Origin: Candidatus Poseidoniaceae archaeon
GTDB lineage: Archaea; Thermoplasmatota; Poseidoniia; Poseidoniales; Poseidoniaceae
DNA: 64,000 nt
Assembly: GCA_030747695.1 (NCBI GenBank)
Contig: JASLKG010000009.1
Span: forward strand, 1-64,000
Direction of reading: 5' to 3'
Each line of letters opens with the position of its first letter. The first letter of the stretch is position 1. The position numbers and the translations under genes were made by a program. Shown here piece by piece: positions 25,692 to 35,723 of the stretch. Below the pieces are notes generated by a model that made no database searches, had not been told where the DNA came from, and saw only the letters and a list, made by a program, of their open reading frames with translations.

Positions 25692-27407
25692 ATGGGAGAC
25701 GACATGCCTACTGATGTTAGCGCAATTCCAGATGTACTTGTTAAGAGAAATCCAGGGGCACAATTAGCAATAGCATTAACCGTATTTTCACTATTATTGT
25801 GCATCAATTCATTGTTCAATGTGGCATGGCTAACGTCCTCAGCTGAAATAGGTGCCATAGATTTGGAGACAAATATTGGATTATTAGGCACTCATACTGA
25901 ATCATGCATAGGAGACGTTTGTGAAATAACTTCTGAAGATTTTACCGAGGCGCCACCTCAGGATGAATTTAAAACAGCAGGAATGGCCGCAATAGCAATC
26001 TTATGCTTTTCATTATTGATAATGACAGGCGCCATGTTTTTCCATATGAAAAAGCTAATCTCAGGTAAGGGTAAATTAGGTGAAATGCTTTCTACTGGAG
26101 GAGCAGCATTAGTTGGTATTGGTTTGATTACATGGTATTTATTGCTTCCAGAAATAGAAAATACAAACCCCGATCTTGGTCAAGGTTTCTGGATGGCCGG
26201 ATTTTCAGGAGTATTTTTGTTGGGAGCAGGAGGATCAAATTGTTTCCAGAGTTTTATCGATGGACCCCCCCGAATGAGAGCAAGAGGAATCCGATTTGGA
26301 AATGAGACTCCAGAATTAGTATTGAAAGAATCATCTTGTGGAGATACTACTCTTTCAATAATTGTCGATAAAGAATTAGTTAGAGTAGTTAGAGTAAATC
26401 GTATAGGTGCTTCAGCAAGTACTACTGATTTACTTGCTACAAAACGTAACGCATACACCGGCTTTTCTCATCAAAGGTTTGATTTCTTAGATGATTTAAA
26501 AGGACTATTTTGGGTCCTATCTGGGGCCTCATTGCTATCTTGTATAATGATAAGTTGGCTATTTGCGATTGTATTTACTCCAGCAATAATATTAGCAACA
26601 TTACAATTAATGGATCCTGAACGATTTACAATCTCAACAACTTCTGGCAACCATTCCTTTATGATTAATAGATGGAGATCAAATAGAGAATTAACAGATT
26701 TAGCCATGGATTTAGTTGATGAACAAATGCTTTCAGTATTAAGAGGAGAGGATTTAGAAACCTCAATATTAGAAAATAGGGCGGAAGCAATAGCATTGAG
26801 ATTTATTGCAAACCGAGAAGACTCAAAGTTGAACTCCGCGCAACCTTTAGAGGAAGCACACACAACCTCAGTTGTAGAACAAACACCTATTGCAAACTTA
26901 CCCCCTCCCGCCCCTCCTGCCGAATTTGCCGATAGGGTAACACAACCACTTTCACAATCTTCTGTTGCAGAACAACCACCTGTGACGGAAACACACGTTG
27001 AAGAAGAAACACCAGAAACAGTCCCCTCGCAGGAATTACCCCCCCCTCCGCCATTGGAACCAGCAGAGGCCCCACCAGGCCCCCCTGCAGCAATGCCAAC
27101 GCCCCCTGCAGCAATGCCACCACCTCCTGCAGCAATGCCACCACCTCCTACAGCAATGCCCCCGCCTCCTGCAGCAATGCCCCCGCCTCCTGCAGCAATA
27201 CCTCCACCGCCAGTAATGCCCGGAGTGCAAAACGCCCCTCCTGCAGCAATGCCAACCCCTCCCCCTCCTCCGGGAGCTGTAGGGTTGACAATGCCCCCTG
27301 CTCCTGCAGCAATACCTCCAGCTCCAGTTGTAGTTCAAGGAGCACCTAGAGAAGAAAATTTAACCTCTGATGAAAAAGAAAACATTCTTGGCGATTTGAG
27401 AGATTAA
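25692..27407 (+). CDS. Membrane protein with proline-rich C-terminus
   Basis: A 571-aa protein with hydrophobic helices at about 25-45, 100-118, 135-155 and 165-185 and a hydrophobic pair near 275-310. Its C-terminal 190 residues are a low-complexity cytoplasmic or surface tail of repeated PPAAMP units. I do not recognise the membrane part. Such tails bind other proteins or span the cell envelope. It is convergent with the 839-aa gene without any gap. Confidence 0.65.
   Translation: MGDDMPTDVSAIPDVLVKRNPGAQLAIALTVFSLLLCINSLFNVAWLTSSAEIGAIDLETNIGLLGTHTESCIGDVCEITSEDFTEAPPQDEFKTAGMAAIAILCFSLLIMTGAMFFHMKKLISGKGKLGEMLSTGGAALVGIGLITWYLLLPEIENTNPDLGQGFWMAGFSGVFLLGAGGSNCFQSFIDGPPRMRARGIRFGNETPELVLKESSCGDTTLSIIVDKELVRVVRVNRIGASASTTDLLATKRNAYTGFSHQRFDFLDDLKGLFWVLSGASLLSCIMISWLFAIVFTPAIILATLQLMDPERFTISTTSGNHSFMINRWRSNRELTDLAMDLVDEQMLSVLRGEDLETSILENRAEAIALRFIANREDSKLNSAQPLEEAHTTSVVEQTPIANLPPPAPPAEFADRVTQPLSQSSVAEQPPVTETHVEEETPETVPSQELPPPPPLEPAEAPPGPPAAMPTPPAAMPPPPAAMPPPPTAMPPPPAAMPPPPAAIPPPPVMPGVQNAPPAAMPTPPPPPGAVGLTMPPAPAAIPPAPVVVQGAPREENLTSDEKENILGDLRD
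27081..27315 (+). repeat. Degenerate 18-bp repeats encoding PPAAMP units
   Basis: About nine units of roughly cctcctgcagcaatgcc, some in direct tandem and two further apart, encode Pro-Pro-Ala-Ala-Met-Pro in the C-terminal tail of the membrane protein. It is a coding repeat, not a CRISPR array: there are no unique spacers of constant length. Confidence 0.8.
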
Positions 27408-29927
27408 TTATCTCACACCACCAGAGGTAGGCAACAAAACTCTCCGGCCCAATACTTCTACGGAAGATTTCAAACCGTCTAAATCACTTGGAGACGGTAA
27501 TTGCAAGTCGTCAGCATCAAGGGGCATTGTTGTTCCTGGTCCCGGAATTCTATCTAAAGCCTCACCAAGAACTACAGCATCATCTAACAACGAACCAGTC
27601 GCAGACTTATGTCGAGCATCCAACCTCTTCCTCGTCCAACCTGAAATCGCACTTGCATGCTCAGCTAAAATAGAAAGTAGTGCCAAACGATGCACATCAT
27701 CATCATCACCGTTTGGCAATAACCTGAGAGATAACCTTAGCAATCTATCCACTCGTAAATCTCGCGGTTGAATACCTACGTGCGGCGCAATAACTCTCCT
27801 TACCTTTGAAATATCTCCATCTTCTTCAAACATATCCGCTTCACTAGATAATCCTATGCTTCGTAACAATAGGCAGATCGCCTCATTATTTTCAATAATT
27901 ATTTTCTCAGGAATGGTTACGGGTTCGGGCGTTGGGATCACCTCATCTTCACCGCCAATCAACGCTTCTTCAATATCCTCGTCTTCATTTATTGCAATTT
28001 CTTTAGACGCCTCTACAATAATAGGAGACACACTCTCCATTTCTTCTAGTATTGCTTCCATTGTATCATCTACATTAGTTTGTGAAGCAGGCATGAGTAT
28101 AGGGCGGTTGACAGATTTAGGTTGCCAAGGTATGAAATTGAAATGTTCATCAATAACATCCTTGGTAGATAGATCTTCAGCCAACTGAGGAATACTACTA
28201 TTCAAACCCTCTAAACGATCAGGCCGCGCAAGGTCAAGATTTATTACAACAGATAACTCAGGATCCCTTTTCCATTCCAAAGCAGATAATCTCTTACGTA
28301 AACGACTATGGTTTGAAATCGCTTCACGAATATTAGCAATACGTAAAGCAAGAGACATTGGCGCCTCATCTAACATTTTAGAAACCACATCAATTGCAAA
28401 GCCTTGGCGGTGCCAGGAATCAATTTCCTCTCTCATTTTTCCAATTAATCGGTTGATAGGAACTCCTGATTTTTTCCTTTTCAATCTAGACGCTGCAATC
28501 AACTCTTCAAAATCAGCTAGTGAAAGATTAGCAGTATTTACATCTTCTACAGAACTTTTACCGAGTATTTCCATCCATTCAGATTCTAGCATTGAACGAT
28601 GTCGAGCAGCGCGACGGCCACAAACCTCAACATAATCAGACATCTCTTCAAGAATTCCATCATCTAATTCAAACTCCCGCAATATTGCAATACGCCTCAT
28701 CGCCTCATCTTCACCGCCAAGTGAAGTATCCATTGACAATATTAGATCAATAAGATCCGAGGCCAAAGAATAACGCTTCTGTTCTAATTTTAACCATTTT
28801 ATTGCACCACGAGGCTCCTCTGAAACTCGCAACCTCCATACGTCCATGGCAAACCCCCGGTCCTCCCAAGTTTCTACAAGACTCATGCCTTCAAGTTCAA
28901 ATTCTCTCCACTCTTGGTCTAGTGCATCAACCAAATCGACAAACTCTTCAGTATGGTCAAGATGCCCAACAAGAGAATTATTAGGTGTTTTATCGGGCCA
29001 TAACATTTTGAAATCATCCCACCTTTCTTTAGCTCTTAAATGGATTTCAATCGCCTTTTCAACATCAGGTAAACTAGCTTCCCAATCTAATAATTCAGTT
29101 CTCCTTATGCGATCATCGTGTGGAAAAATAATCCCCATTCCTCTCCATTCTTGGATATTATTGTTAATTAATTTCAAACGCTCATCTAAATTACTAATTA
29201 TTGCAGAGATTTCATCTGGAACCAATTCCCTTTTCCCTAGGAGTCTATCGGCTAATTCACTATCATATGGCCGGATGTCTTGATCAATCCGCAAGCGATT
29301 AGATCTTTGCAAATCACTCTTTGTTTGTAATTCAGTAAGATAATCTAATGCTGTTGAAATATCCATTTTGAGCGCCCTTGAACCATCAATGCCTTCAGAA
29401 GATAACAGTTCAATCATCTCTCCAATTATCTTCGTCCTTCTAGCCTCATCTAGTTCAATATCAGCAATCAATTCAGAAATACTTTGTTCGGCATCAACAT
29501 CATCAAACAATACCAATAGAGGTTGGGTTGCAGGAATACTAGAACGATCTAAAGCCTCCAAACGTTTGACTAATTTTTCTAAATCACGCCCTCTACTTCT
29601 TTCCCTCCACGCAGGCATAGCACGGTGTGCAAACGGCTCCCATGGGCGTTCTCTAGCAGCATCCCTTTCCCATTCATCAAGTAGTGCATCAGAGTCTCCT
29701 AATTGATCTAGACGCTCGAGCCATTTTCCTTTACGAGAATTCGAAATGGAAGAATCAATCACTCTTCGTCGTAAGTTACGATTACGAATGACTATGTTTT
29801 CAAATTGAATTAGTAACTCGCTTGCAAGTGCAGGCTCACCCAATAATTTTGAACGAAACGAATCAACATTGAATCCTTCACGGGACCACGCCTCAAGCCG
29901 TGTTTCCCACCAAAGTTCTTCGCTCAT
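27408..29927 (-). CDS. Large helical protein with repeated W-x3-GF motif, 839 aa
   Basis: No known enzyme domain. At least four copies of a motif with Trp, Gly-Phe and Asp are spread through it: AWSREGFNVDSFRSKLL near 12-30, EWRGMGI near 260, TWEDRGFAMDVWRL near 360 and SWHRQGFAIDVVSKML near 505. Each is followed by a stretch of helix with PALA- or PRGA-like starts and Leu/Arg. After about 610 there is an acidic linker and then another helical domain. It could be a scaffold of repeated helical hairpins. It reads leftward and is divergent from the TPR gene across a GC-rich gap. Confidence 0.65.
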   Translation of the reverse strand: MSEELWWETRLEAWSREGFNVDSFRSKLLGEPALASELLIQFENIVIRNRNLRRRVIDSSISNSRKGKWLERLDQLGDSDALLDEWERDAARERPWEPFAHRAMPAWRERSRGRDLEKLVKRLEALDRSSIPATQPLLVLFDDVDAEQSISELIADIELDEARRTKIIGEMIELLSSEGIDGSRALKMDISTALDYLTELQTKSDLQRSNRLRIDQDIRPYDSELADRLLGKRELVPDEISAIISNLDERLKLINNNIQEWRGMGIIFPHDDRIRRTELLDWEASLPDVEKAIEIHLRAKERWDDFKMLWPDKTPNNSLVGHLDHTEEFVDLVDALDQEWREFELEGMSLVETWEDRGFAMDVWRLRVSEEPRGAIKWLKLEQKRYSLASDLIDLILSMDTSLGGEDEAMRRIAILREFELDDGILEEMSDYVEVCGRRAARHRSMLESEWMEILGKSSVEDVNTANLSLADFEELIAASRLKRKKSGVPINRLIGKMREEIDSWHRQGFAIDVVSKMLDEAPMSLALRIANIREAISNHSRLRKRLSALEWKRDPELSVVINLDLARPDRLEGLNSSIPQLAEDLSTKDVIDEHFNFIPWQPKSVNRPILMPASQTNVDDTMEAILEEMESVSPIIVEASKEIAINEDEDIEEALIGGEDEVIPTPEPVTIPEKIIIENNEAICLLLRSIGLSSEADMFEEDGDISKVRRVIAPHVGIQPRDLRVDRLLRLSLRLLPNGDDDDVHRLALLSILAEHASAISGWTRKRLDARHKSATGSLLDDAVVLGEALDRIPGPGTTMPLDADDLQLPSPSDLDGLKSSVEVLGRRVLLPTSGGVR

Positions 29928-30017
29928 GGTACCACCCGATACCCCTACAGGGCACAGGCATCATTTGAACGTGCCTGAATTTAATGCCAAACTTGTAGTA
30001 TTCGGCAATATTCTGGT

Positions 30018-30082
30018 GGTCCGCGAAACGCCTTCTCGCGAGCGCTGCGCGCAGGAGAGCATATAGCCTCAACGAAAAGGCT
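30018..30082. other. GC-rich intergenic patch with small hairpins
   Basis: This 65-bp patch in an otherwise AT-rich gap has CGCGA-N9-TCGCG (30022-30040), a run rich in GC (agcgctgcgcgcagg) and AGCCT-N8-AGGCT (30065-30082). GC-rich islands in AT-rich archaea often mark structured RNAs, but I cannot assign it to a family. It could also be the leader of the TPR gene. Confidence 0.3.
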
Positions 30083-30090
30083 GGGCATTG

Positions 30091-32334
30091 ATGGACCCGA
30101 TCACCGTCTCGATGGGACTTGGTTTATTTGCACTCGGAGGGGGCATGGGCTGGTGGCTCAGCAAGACCCACGAGTCGTTAGATGAACTAGGCGATGGCAT
30201 GATCCTCCTGCAGGAAGCGCAGGCGTCTACTTCAGCTGTTTTTAGCATGAGGTTAGATGGAATTGAAAGCAATATTCAGCACTTAGTTGCTGGATTAGAT
30301 GGTGTGCGGGCTGCACATCCAGAATTGGATGGTACCATTCTTGCTCATGAAGCGCTCAAAGGCAAAGGAGAGGCCTTGGAAGCTCTGGAGAATCTCATTG
30401 CATCAATTCCACTTGATGCTGATCACGAGACAACACCATTACTTCAGCCGGGACCAACTAAACTCGCGGTTTCATTAATCGAAACAATAGACCACATTGA
30501 AGGATTTACAGCACCTGATTATCGCAGGATTGCATTGGTCGCTTTGGAAAGTGGACGAATGTCACGTGCAAGGGATTTGTTATTCCAGGCATACGATTTA
30601 ATTCCAGGAGATGATGTAACTCTAAGAATACTTGAGCAGACAGCGATATTAGCTGGAGACTCATTTGAACGTAGAAAATGGCTCGAAGAGCGCCTAAAAA
30701 TTTCACCAGACTCACCAGAATTGTTGCGAGCACACGCCCATCTCCTCGCAACTATGGGTGACGAAACAGCAGAAGTTAACATCAAACGACTTGAGGCATT
30801 AGGACTTGATACTGCTGCAGACAGGTCGCTATTATCGGGATTACGTGACCGTGCTGGAGCGCGTAGTGAAGCACTTGAAGCGATTGAAAGCGCATTAGAA
30901 GAGGATCCAACACGTTCAGATGATTGGTGTCGCCGTGGAGAAATCCTCATGGCACTTGAAGAAAAAGGAAAGGCATTAGAAAGCGTAGATCGCTGTTTAG
31001 AGTTAGATAGGCAAAATGGTACTGCTTGGGCCATTAGGGCACAAGTATTGTCAGAAAGTCATGGTAGATCTTCTGAAGCACTCAAAGCAGCAATTCATGC
31101 TGTGGCCCTAGATGCTGGAGGAACCGATTTAATAATGTTAAAATCAGATTTGTTAGAGGCGGCAGGAGAAGGCCTAAAATCAGACGAAGCAATAGAAAAG
31201 AGTTTGGCCAAGCATACAAACGACGGGCACCTAAGAGCAGCAATAGCATCGAGGAGATTGCTCCAAGGACGTCACACAGAAGCATGGGACGTTTTGCATG
31301 GGACTCCCGAGGGAGTAAACCACCCAGATCTTTGGGTGATAGAAGGTCGGCTACATCTTGCCAATGCAGATAGGCACAGGGATGGAACTGGAACTACAGA
31401 CCGGAAATTGTTAGCCGATGCATCCTTAGCATTCGAAAATGCACTTGCTATGGATCGAGAATCAGGCATTGCTTGGTTAGGACTTGCTCGTGTTCAAAGA
31501 TTGTTAGGAGAAATAGGTAAAGCAGACGAGACTCTAACAAGAGCCCGACGCCTCCTACCAGATGAAGATCCTAGTGCAGCTGCAGAATCCGCTCTCCTAT
31601 ACTTAGAGAGAGATGATATTGAAAGTGCAACACAAGCAATAGACGCAGCCTCAATCAGAGGAGAGGGTGCTGTAGTTTCGTATGTTCGAGGCAATATTGC
31701 AGCACGCCAAGGGCATCTAAAGAGAGCACTATCTCATTTCGATGAAGCAATAGAAACGGAACCTACACATGTTAGAGCAAGACTAAATCGTGCTAGCATA
31801 CACATGGCGCTTGAGAACGGACAAGCAGCATTAGAAGATTCTGAAGTTATGTTAGAATTAGCACCTAGCCTTGCATTAGCACGTCTTCGACGAGCCGAAG
31901 CAAACATGCTTTTGTCTAATTGGAAACTAGCTAAAGACGATCTTAAATTGATTATCGATGATGCGCCACACCACCATCACGCATTAACGCAAATTGCCGC
32001 ATGTTACATTTCAATGGGCAGACCTGAGAAAGCAGAAGCCCCTCTAAATGAAGCATTGAGACTTTCTCCAGATCATACCGATGCTTGGCATCAGAGAGGA
32101 CTACTCTATCTTGATTGGGGAAGAGAAGAAGCAGCATTAGCAGACTTTGAAGCAGCAGTTCGCTGCGATGGAGAACACATTGATGCACGCTTACATATTG
32201 CTGCAATTCATCACGAATCGGAAAGATTTGTGGAAGCATCAGCGGCTTGGCGTGGCGTTTTAGCAATCGATCCAGACAACCCAGTTGCAAGACGACGTAA
32301 CCAAGAGTGTGAAATGTCCTTAGCCACAATCTGA
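30091..32334 (+). CDS. Membrane-anchored TPR-repeat protein, 747 aa
   Basis: One N-terminal hydrophobic helix (VSMGLGLFALGGGMGWWLS) is followed by a short coiled region and then many tetratricopeptide repeats. Clear examples are ALSHFDEAIETEPTHVRARLNRAS, AEAPLNEALRLSPDHTDAWHQRG and ALADFEAAVRCDGEHIDARLH, each with the W/G/A pattern of TPR helices. TPR arrays hold protein complexes together. The partner is unknown. The ATG at 30091 is chosen over a TTG three bases before it. Confidence 0.8.
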   Translation: MDPITVSMGLGLFALGGGMGWWLSKTHESLDELGDGMILLQEAQASTSAVFSMRLDGIESNIQHLVAGLDGVRAAHPELDGTILAHEALKGKGEALEALENLIASIPLDADHETTPLLQPGPTKLAVSLIETIDHIEGFTAPDYRRIALVALESGRMSRARDLLFQAYDLIPGDDVTLRILEQTAILAGDSFERRKWLEERLKISPDSPELLRAHAHLLATMGDETAEVNIKRLEALGLDTAADRSLLSGLRDRAGARSEALEAIESALEEDPTRSDDWCRRGEILMALEEKGKALESVDRCLELDRQNGTAWAIRAQVLSESHGRSSEALKAAIHAVALDAGGTDLIMLKSDLLEAAGEGLKSDEAIEKSLAKHTNDGHLRAAIASRRLLQGRHTEAWDVLHGTPEGVNHPDLWVIEGRLHLANADRHRDGTGTTDRKLLADASLAFENALAMDRESGIAWLGLARVQRLLGEIGKADETLTRARRLLPDEDPSAAAESALLYLERDDIESATQAIDAASIRGEGAVVSYVRGNIAARQGHLKRALSHFDEAIETEPTHVRARLNRASIHMALENGQAALEDSEVMLELAPSLALARLRRAEANMLLSNWKLAKDDLKLIIDDAPHHHHALTQIAACYISMGRPEKAEAPLNEALRLSPDHTDAWHQRGLLYLDWGREEAALADFEAAVRCDGEHIDARLHIAAIHHESERFVEASAAWRGVLAIDPDNPVARRRNQECEMSLATI

Positions 32335-32360
32335 AATGTGAGGGCCTTTCTGGCTCAAAT

Positions 32361-32903
32361 ATGGGATATGAACCAGGCGACAAGGTTAGTGGATTTTCAC
32401 TCAAGAATGCAAACCCAAGTATTGGTGGCGAAAAGGTATCACTAGATGACATATTGACAGATAATGGTGCAGTAATTCTCTTTGAGTGTAATCATTGCCC
32501 ATATGTTATTGGTAGTATTGATCGAATAAACAAGATTGCGACAAAGGCAGCAGAACTTGGAATGGGGTTTGTTGGAATTAACTCAAATGATGCAGAAATG
32601 TACAAAGACGACTCTTTCGAGAATATGGCAAAACGTGCGGACAAAGGGATGCCTTACGCTTATCTCCATGATGAAACACAAGAAGTTGCAACTAGCTGGG
32701 ATGCGAAAAGAACGCCAGAATTCTATCTTTTAAATGGAGAAAGAATTGTCGTTTATCGCGGTAGATTAGATAACTCACCTCGTAATCCAATGGAAGCAAC
32801 AACTAGCGACCTTAGCGATGCAATGGACTCATTATCAATGGGCGAAGAACCTCCAGTGAATAGAACAGAATCTATTGGTTGCTCAGTTAAGTGGAAATAT
32901 TGA
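32361..32903 (+). CDS. Redoxin / thioredoxin-fold protein (PRX-like1 type)
   Basis: A 180-aa protein with a thioredoxin fold and the motif FECNHCPYV (Cys-Asn-His-Cys) at about 36-43, typical of the AhpC/TSA-related PRX-like1 group. The conserved later parts are MPYAYLHDETQEVA and TPEFYLLNG (cis-Pro). It is probably a thiol-disulfide or peroxide-reducing protein in the cytoplasm. Ten bases separate it from the VOC gene, so they form a unit. Confidence 0.8.
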   Translation: MGYEPGDKVSGFSLKNANPSIGGEKVSLDDILTDNGAVILFECNHCPYVIGSIDRINKIATKAAELGMGFVGINSNDAEMYKDDSFENMAKRADKGMPYAYLHDETQEVATSWDAKRTPEFYLLNGERIVVYRGRLDNSPRNPMEATTSDLSDAMDSLSMGEEPPVNRTESIGCSVKWKY

Positions 32904-32912
32904 GGTGTAATT

Positions 32913-33353
32913 ATGCCTGGAGAAAACGGGCAATTAAGACCATTTCATTTGGCATTTCCTGTTGATAATTTATCTCTAGCAAGAGAATTTTACACCGAAG
33001 TATTAGGATGTACTGTGGGTAGAGAAAAAGAAGAATCCTGTGTATTCAATTTTTTTGGACATCAGATAGTAGCCCATAGAGTCGCTGAAATGCCAACATT
33101 AAGTACGAACCCAGTCGATGGAAGACAAGTTCCAGCAATGCATTTTGGACTGGTCCTTGAATGGGGTGAGTGGCATAACCTAAGAGATAAGTTAGAACAA
33201 AATGGACAACATTTCGTTCTAGGGCCTTATACAAGATACGAAGACAAGCCAGGCGCTCAGGCAACGATGTTCATTTCTGATCCTTGTGGGAATCATTTAG
33301 AATTTAAATCCTTCAAAAACAAATCGAAAATATTCGATAACAATTGGAAATGA
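32913..33353 (+). CDS. VOC (glyoxalase/bleomycin-resistance) family protein
   Basis: A 146-aa protein with the two beta-alpha-beta-beta-beta modules of the vicinal oxygen chelate fold: HLAFPVDNLSLAREFYTEVLG at the start and SDPCGNHLEFKSF at the end. Metal ligands are likely the first His, His in AMHFGLVLEW and the final Glu. Such proteins may be dioxygenases, isomerases or resistance proteins; substrate unknown. It is the last gene before the island: its stop codon lies 4 bp from the convergent end of the leftward operon. Confidence 0.85.
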   Translation: MPGENGQLRPFHLAFPVDNLSLAREFYTEVLGCTVGREKEESCVFNFFGHQIVAHRVAEMPTLSTNPVDGRQVPAMHFGLVLEWGEWHNLRDKLEQNGQHFVLGPYTRYEDKPGAQATMFISDPCGNHLEFKSFKNKSKIFDNNWK

Positions 33354-33357
33354 TTAT

Positions 33358-34602
33358 TCAAAGTGGTAATTCCAAGACCATGCCCCAGTCAGCAGGCATC
33401 CTGCCTCCTTCAATAACTCCCCAAATCATTGGATAAGGAGGTTCATTTTCCGGAGCAGGCCCATGTCCATCAGTCATGTATATCATAACTTCAACATCAT
33501 TATTCAATTCCTCTTTCACCCATAAGAACGGTGGGTAAAAATCAGTTCCACCGCCGCCGTGTAGAGTAAACTCATCAGGGTTGAATGGCTTCTCAGTAGT
33601 ATATTTTTCACAGTGATTTATTTCTAAGTCGCATTGAATTAGGGTTAGTTCGTAATTGTTAAATGAATTTAAAATACCATAGACTTCGGACACAAATCTA
33701 CACACAATATCACCCGTAGTACTCCCACTAGTATCAATTGCAACGACAATACGCATGATGTTTTCAGATCTCCTAGAAGGAAGATAAAGACCCTGATGGA
33801 CAAATCTTCTATTTGGCGGAAGCCATTTTCTCGACCCCCCAAACATAGGAGTCAAGAATTGTCTCAAAGCTTCCTTCCAACCAATCTTAGAAGGATATAA
33901 CTCATTGATTTTAGTTTGAAATGCACCAATGTCGCGTCCACGATGCGTACATTGTTGTGCAGCAGCCATCACCTTTGCCCTCCACTCCTTCCAAACCTTA
34001 TCTGAACGCGTAGGATTAAAATCAGGATCGACCTTTAACTCAATTTCAACACCATCACCATCTTCTTCATCACAATTACAATCACTCATAGAATCTGTTA
34101 GGTGATCATCCATCACTTGTCCACACATTGGCAACTCTCCTTTTGAGAGTAGTTCGAAAACTTGTTCAGCGGACTTTCCAAGGTGTTCTTCATAAATAAC
34201 ACAGTTATCAGGAATGAAAAAACCATCCTCTTTCAATAGGGCATTGACTTCATGGTCAATTGCATAATTCCACATTCTATGTTTGTCCATTCGCCCCTCT
34301 TGGCGTGTAAAATGCATCATAGCACAATGCCAAATCTCATGTGCCAATATTGTCAGCCTTTCATTAGCATCCAAACCTTTGATAAATTTGGGATTAAAAA
34401 AAATCCTTTTGCCATCAGTACTTGCAGTTTGGCAACGGTAATCAACAACAGGAATAAGATCTAAATTCATAGCTAATATTCCTAAAAAAGGCCTCCCTAG
34501 AAGCAACATCATTCGATCATTTGTCCACAAATCCAAACCTTCTTCCTTTTCAAGAATATCATCTTCATCAGGATTAGTAATTGTAATATTATTTTTTGAC
34601 AT
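33358..34602 (-). CDS. Metallopeptidase-like plus VWA-like domain protein
   Basis: A 414-aa protein of the kind paired with MoxR ATPases (PF13203 plus PF09967). The N-terminal half holds a zinc-type motif LAHEIWHCAMMH (H88, E89, H92). The C-terminal half is a VWA-like domain with MIDAS residues D290-T-S-G-S294 and a later GGGGTDFYP and MTDGHG. In the family the VWA part binds the AAA+ partner or a client; the metal site may cleave protein or may be structural. It is the last gene of the leftward operon, 9 bp from the MoxR gene, a standard pairing. Ribosome site GAGG is at -7 or so. Confidence 0.85.
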   Translation of the reverse strand: MSKNNITITNPDEDDILEKEEGLDLWTNDRMMLLLGRPFLGILAMNLDLIPVVDYRCQTASTDGKRIFFNPKFIKGLDANERLTILAHEIWHCAMMHFTRQEGRMDKHRMWNYAIDHEVNALLKEDGFFIPDNCVIYEEHLGKSAEQVFELLSKGELPMCGQVMDDHLTDSMSDCNCDEEDGDGVEIELKVDPDFNPTRSDKVWKEWRAKVMAAAQQCTHRGRDIGAFQTKINELYPSKIGWKEALRQFLTPMFGGSRKWLPPNRRFVHQGLYLPSRRSENIMRIVVAIDTSGSTTGDIVCRFVSEVYGILNSFNNYELTLIQCDLEINHCEKYTTEKPFNPDEFTLHGGGGTDFYPPFLWVKEELNNDVEVMIYMTDGHGPAPENEPPYPMIWGVIEGGRMPADWGMVLELPL

Positions 34603-34611
34603 ATTAAACCC

Positions 34612-35718
34612 TCATACAACAGCCAATTTATCTTCTACCATTTTGTGGCGTTCGTGCTGCATAAATTCTTTCATTACGTCAATTCTATTTGACGCTCTAA
34701 GTGAGAGTTCGATATCATGATAGGCTAGTTGCGTCCAATCATTTGGTAGTTCCAGAAGTATGTCATACAACCCTTCGAACAATTGTACAGGATCCTCATT
34801 TTTCTTGAAATAATATACCATTGCAGAAATAAAACCATATCTTTGATCAGAACGTTCAGGAATTTCCAACTTTGCATTTTGCATTAGGAGGTCACTAACG
34901 CTTGGAACTTTATCATTCCATTCAAGAAACCCAGTGAATTCAATAGCAGCACCGATTCCAATAAGGCCCTGGATGATTGTCTCAAGCAAATCTTTAGGCA
35001 AAGAGCAATTTTCAGCAGCTTTAATTTCAGCACTAACCCTTTCCCAAGTTCTAGGGCTAGGCCATCCTCTTTCCTTATTCCCATTCATATTGAATAATAA
35101 TTGGGGCGAGTGCCGAATGAAGCCAATAACAGATGGATGTATGTCATTGATTACAGCCCATTTCGTCCACTCTTCAGAATTAGAAGAAACTTCTAGATGG
35201 CAAAATCGATTTGCTAATGCAGAGGACATTGTACGCGCAACAGCGCCATCAGATGACCTATTTCCAGCAGCAATAATGTACCACCCATCTGGGACTTGAT
35301 ACAATTTCCCAAGCCTTCGATCCAGAATAAATTCGTAAGCAGCAACTTGAAGCGTAGCGTCTGCGGCAGTAATTTCATCGAAAAGGATAATTCCCTTTTG
35401 CTTAAATTCATCTGAATTTTCACGAGGCCATTCTGAAGAAATAATCCAATCAATCCCTTTTCGATCCTCCCGGGGCACTGGTAACCCACGGATGTCAACA
35501 GGCTCTCTTTGAGCTAATCTCACATCAATGAAACCAATCCCCTCTTCTTCAGTAAGATCCTGAATAAATGTACTCTTCCCCACTCCTGGCGGCCCCCAAA
35601 TCATTAGGGGCGGAGTTATTTTTGCACTTTGGGGAGAATCCCATAGCATGTTCAAATGGTGTTTTACTATTGCCTTTGCATCTTCTATACTTGTATCAAA
35701 TTGTTTTTGTGTTGTCAT
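34612..35718 (-). CDS. MoxR-type AAA+ ATPase
   Basis: A 368-aa AAA+ ATPase with Walker A GPPGVGKS at about 42-49, Walker B GIILFDEITAAD, sensor IIAAGNRSSDGAV and an arginine-finger region ALANRFCHLE. These are MoxR-clade features (VWA-coupled chaperone-like remodelling machines). The ATG at 35718, next to AGGAAGTGA, is chosen over the GTG nine bases earlier. It overlaps in operon order with an LRR-like gene upstream and is followed by the VWA gene. In known systems the pair inserts cofactors or activates partners, or acts in conflict systems. Confidence 0.85.
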   Translation of the reverse strand: MTTQKQFDTSIEDAKAIVKHHLNMLWDSPQSAKITPPLMIWGPPGVGKSTFIQDLTEEEGIGFIDVRLAQREPVDIRGLPVPREDRKGIDWIISSEWPRENSDEFKQKGIILFDEITAADATLQVAAYEFILDRRLGKLYQVPDGWYIIAAGNRSSDGAVARTMSSALANRFCHLEVSSNSEEWTKWAVINDIHPSVIGFIRHSPQLLFNMNGNKERGWPSPRTWERVSAEIKAAENCSLPKDLLETIIQGLIGIGAAIEFTGFLEWNDKVPSVSDLLMQNAKLEIPERSDQRYGFISAMVYYFKKNEDPVQLFEGLYDILLELPNDWTQLAYHDIELSLRASNRIDVMKEFMQHERHKMVEDKLAVV

Positions 35719-35723
35719 TTTAT

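Noticed and set aside
27081-27315. CRISPR-like array
   Set aside because: The repeats are in frame and code for PPAAMP; there are no unique spacers of regular size.
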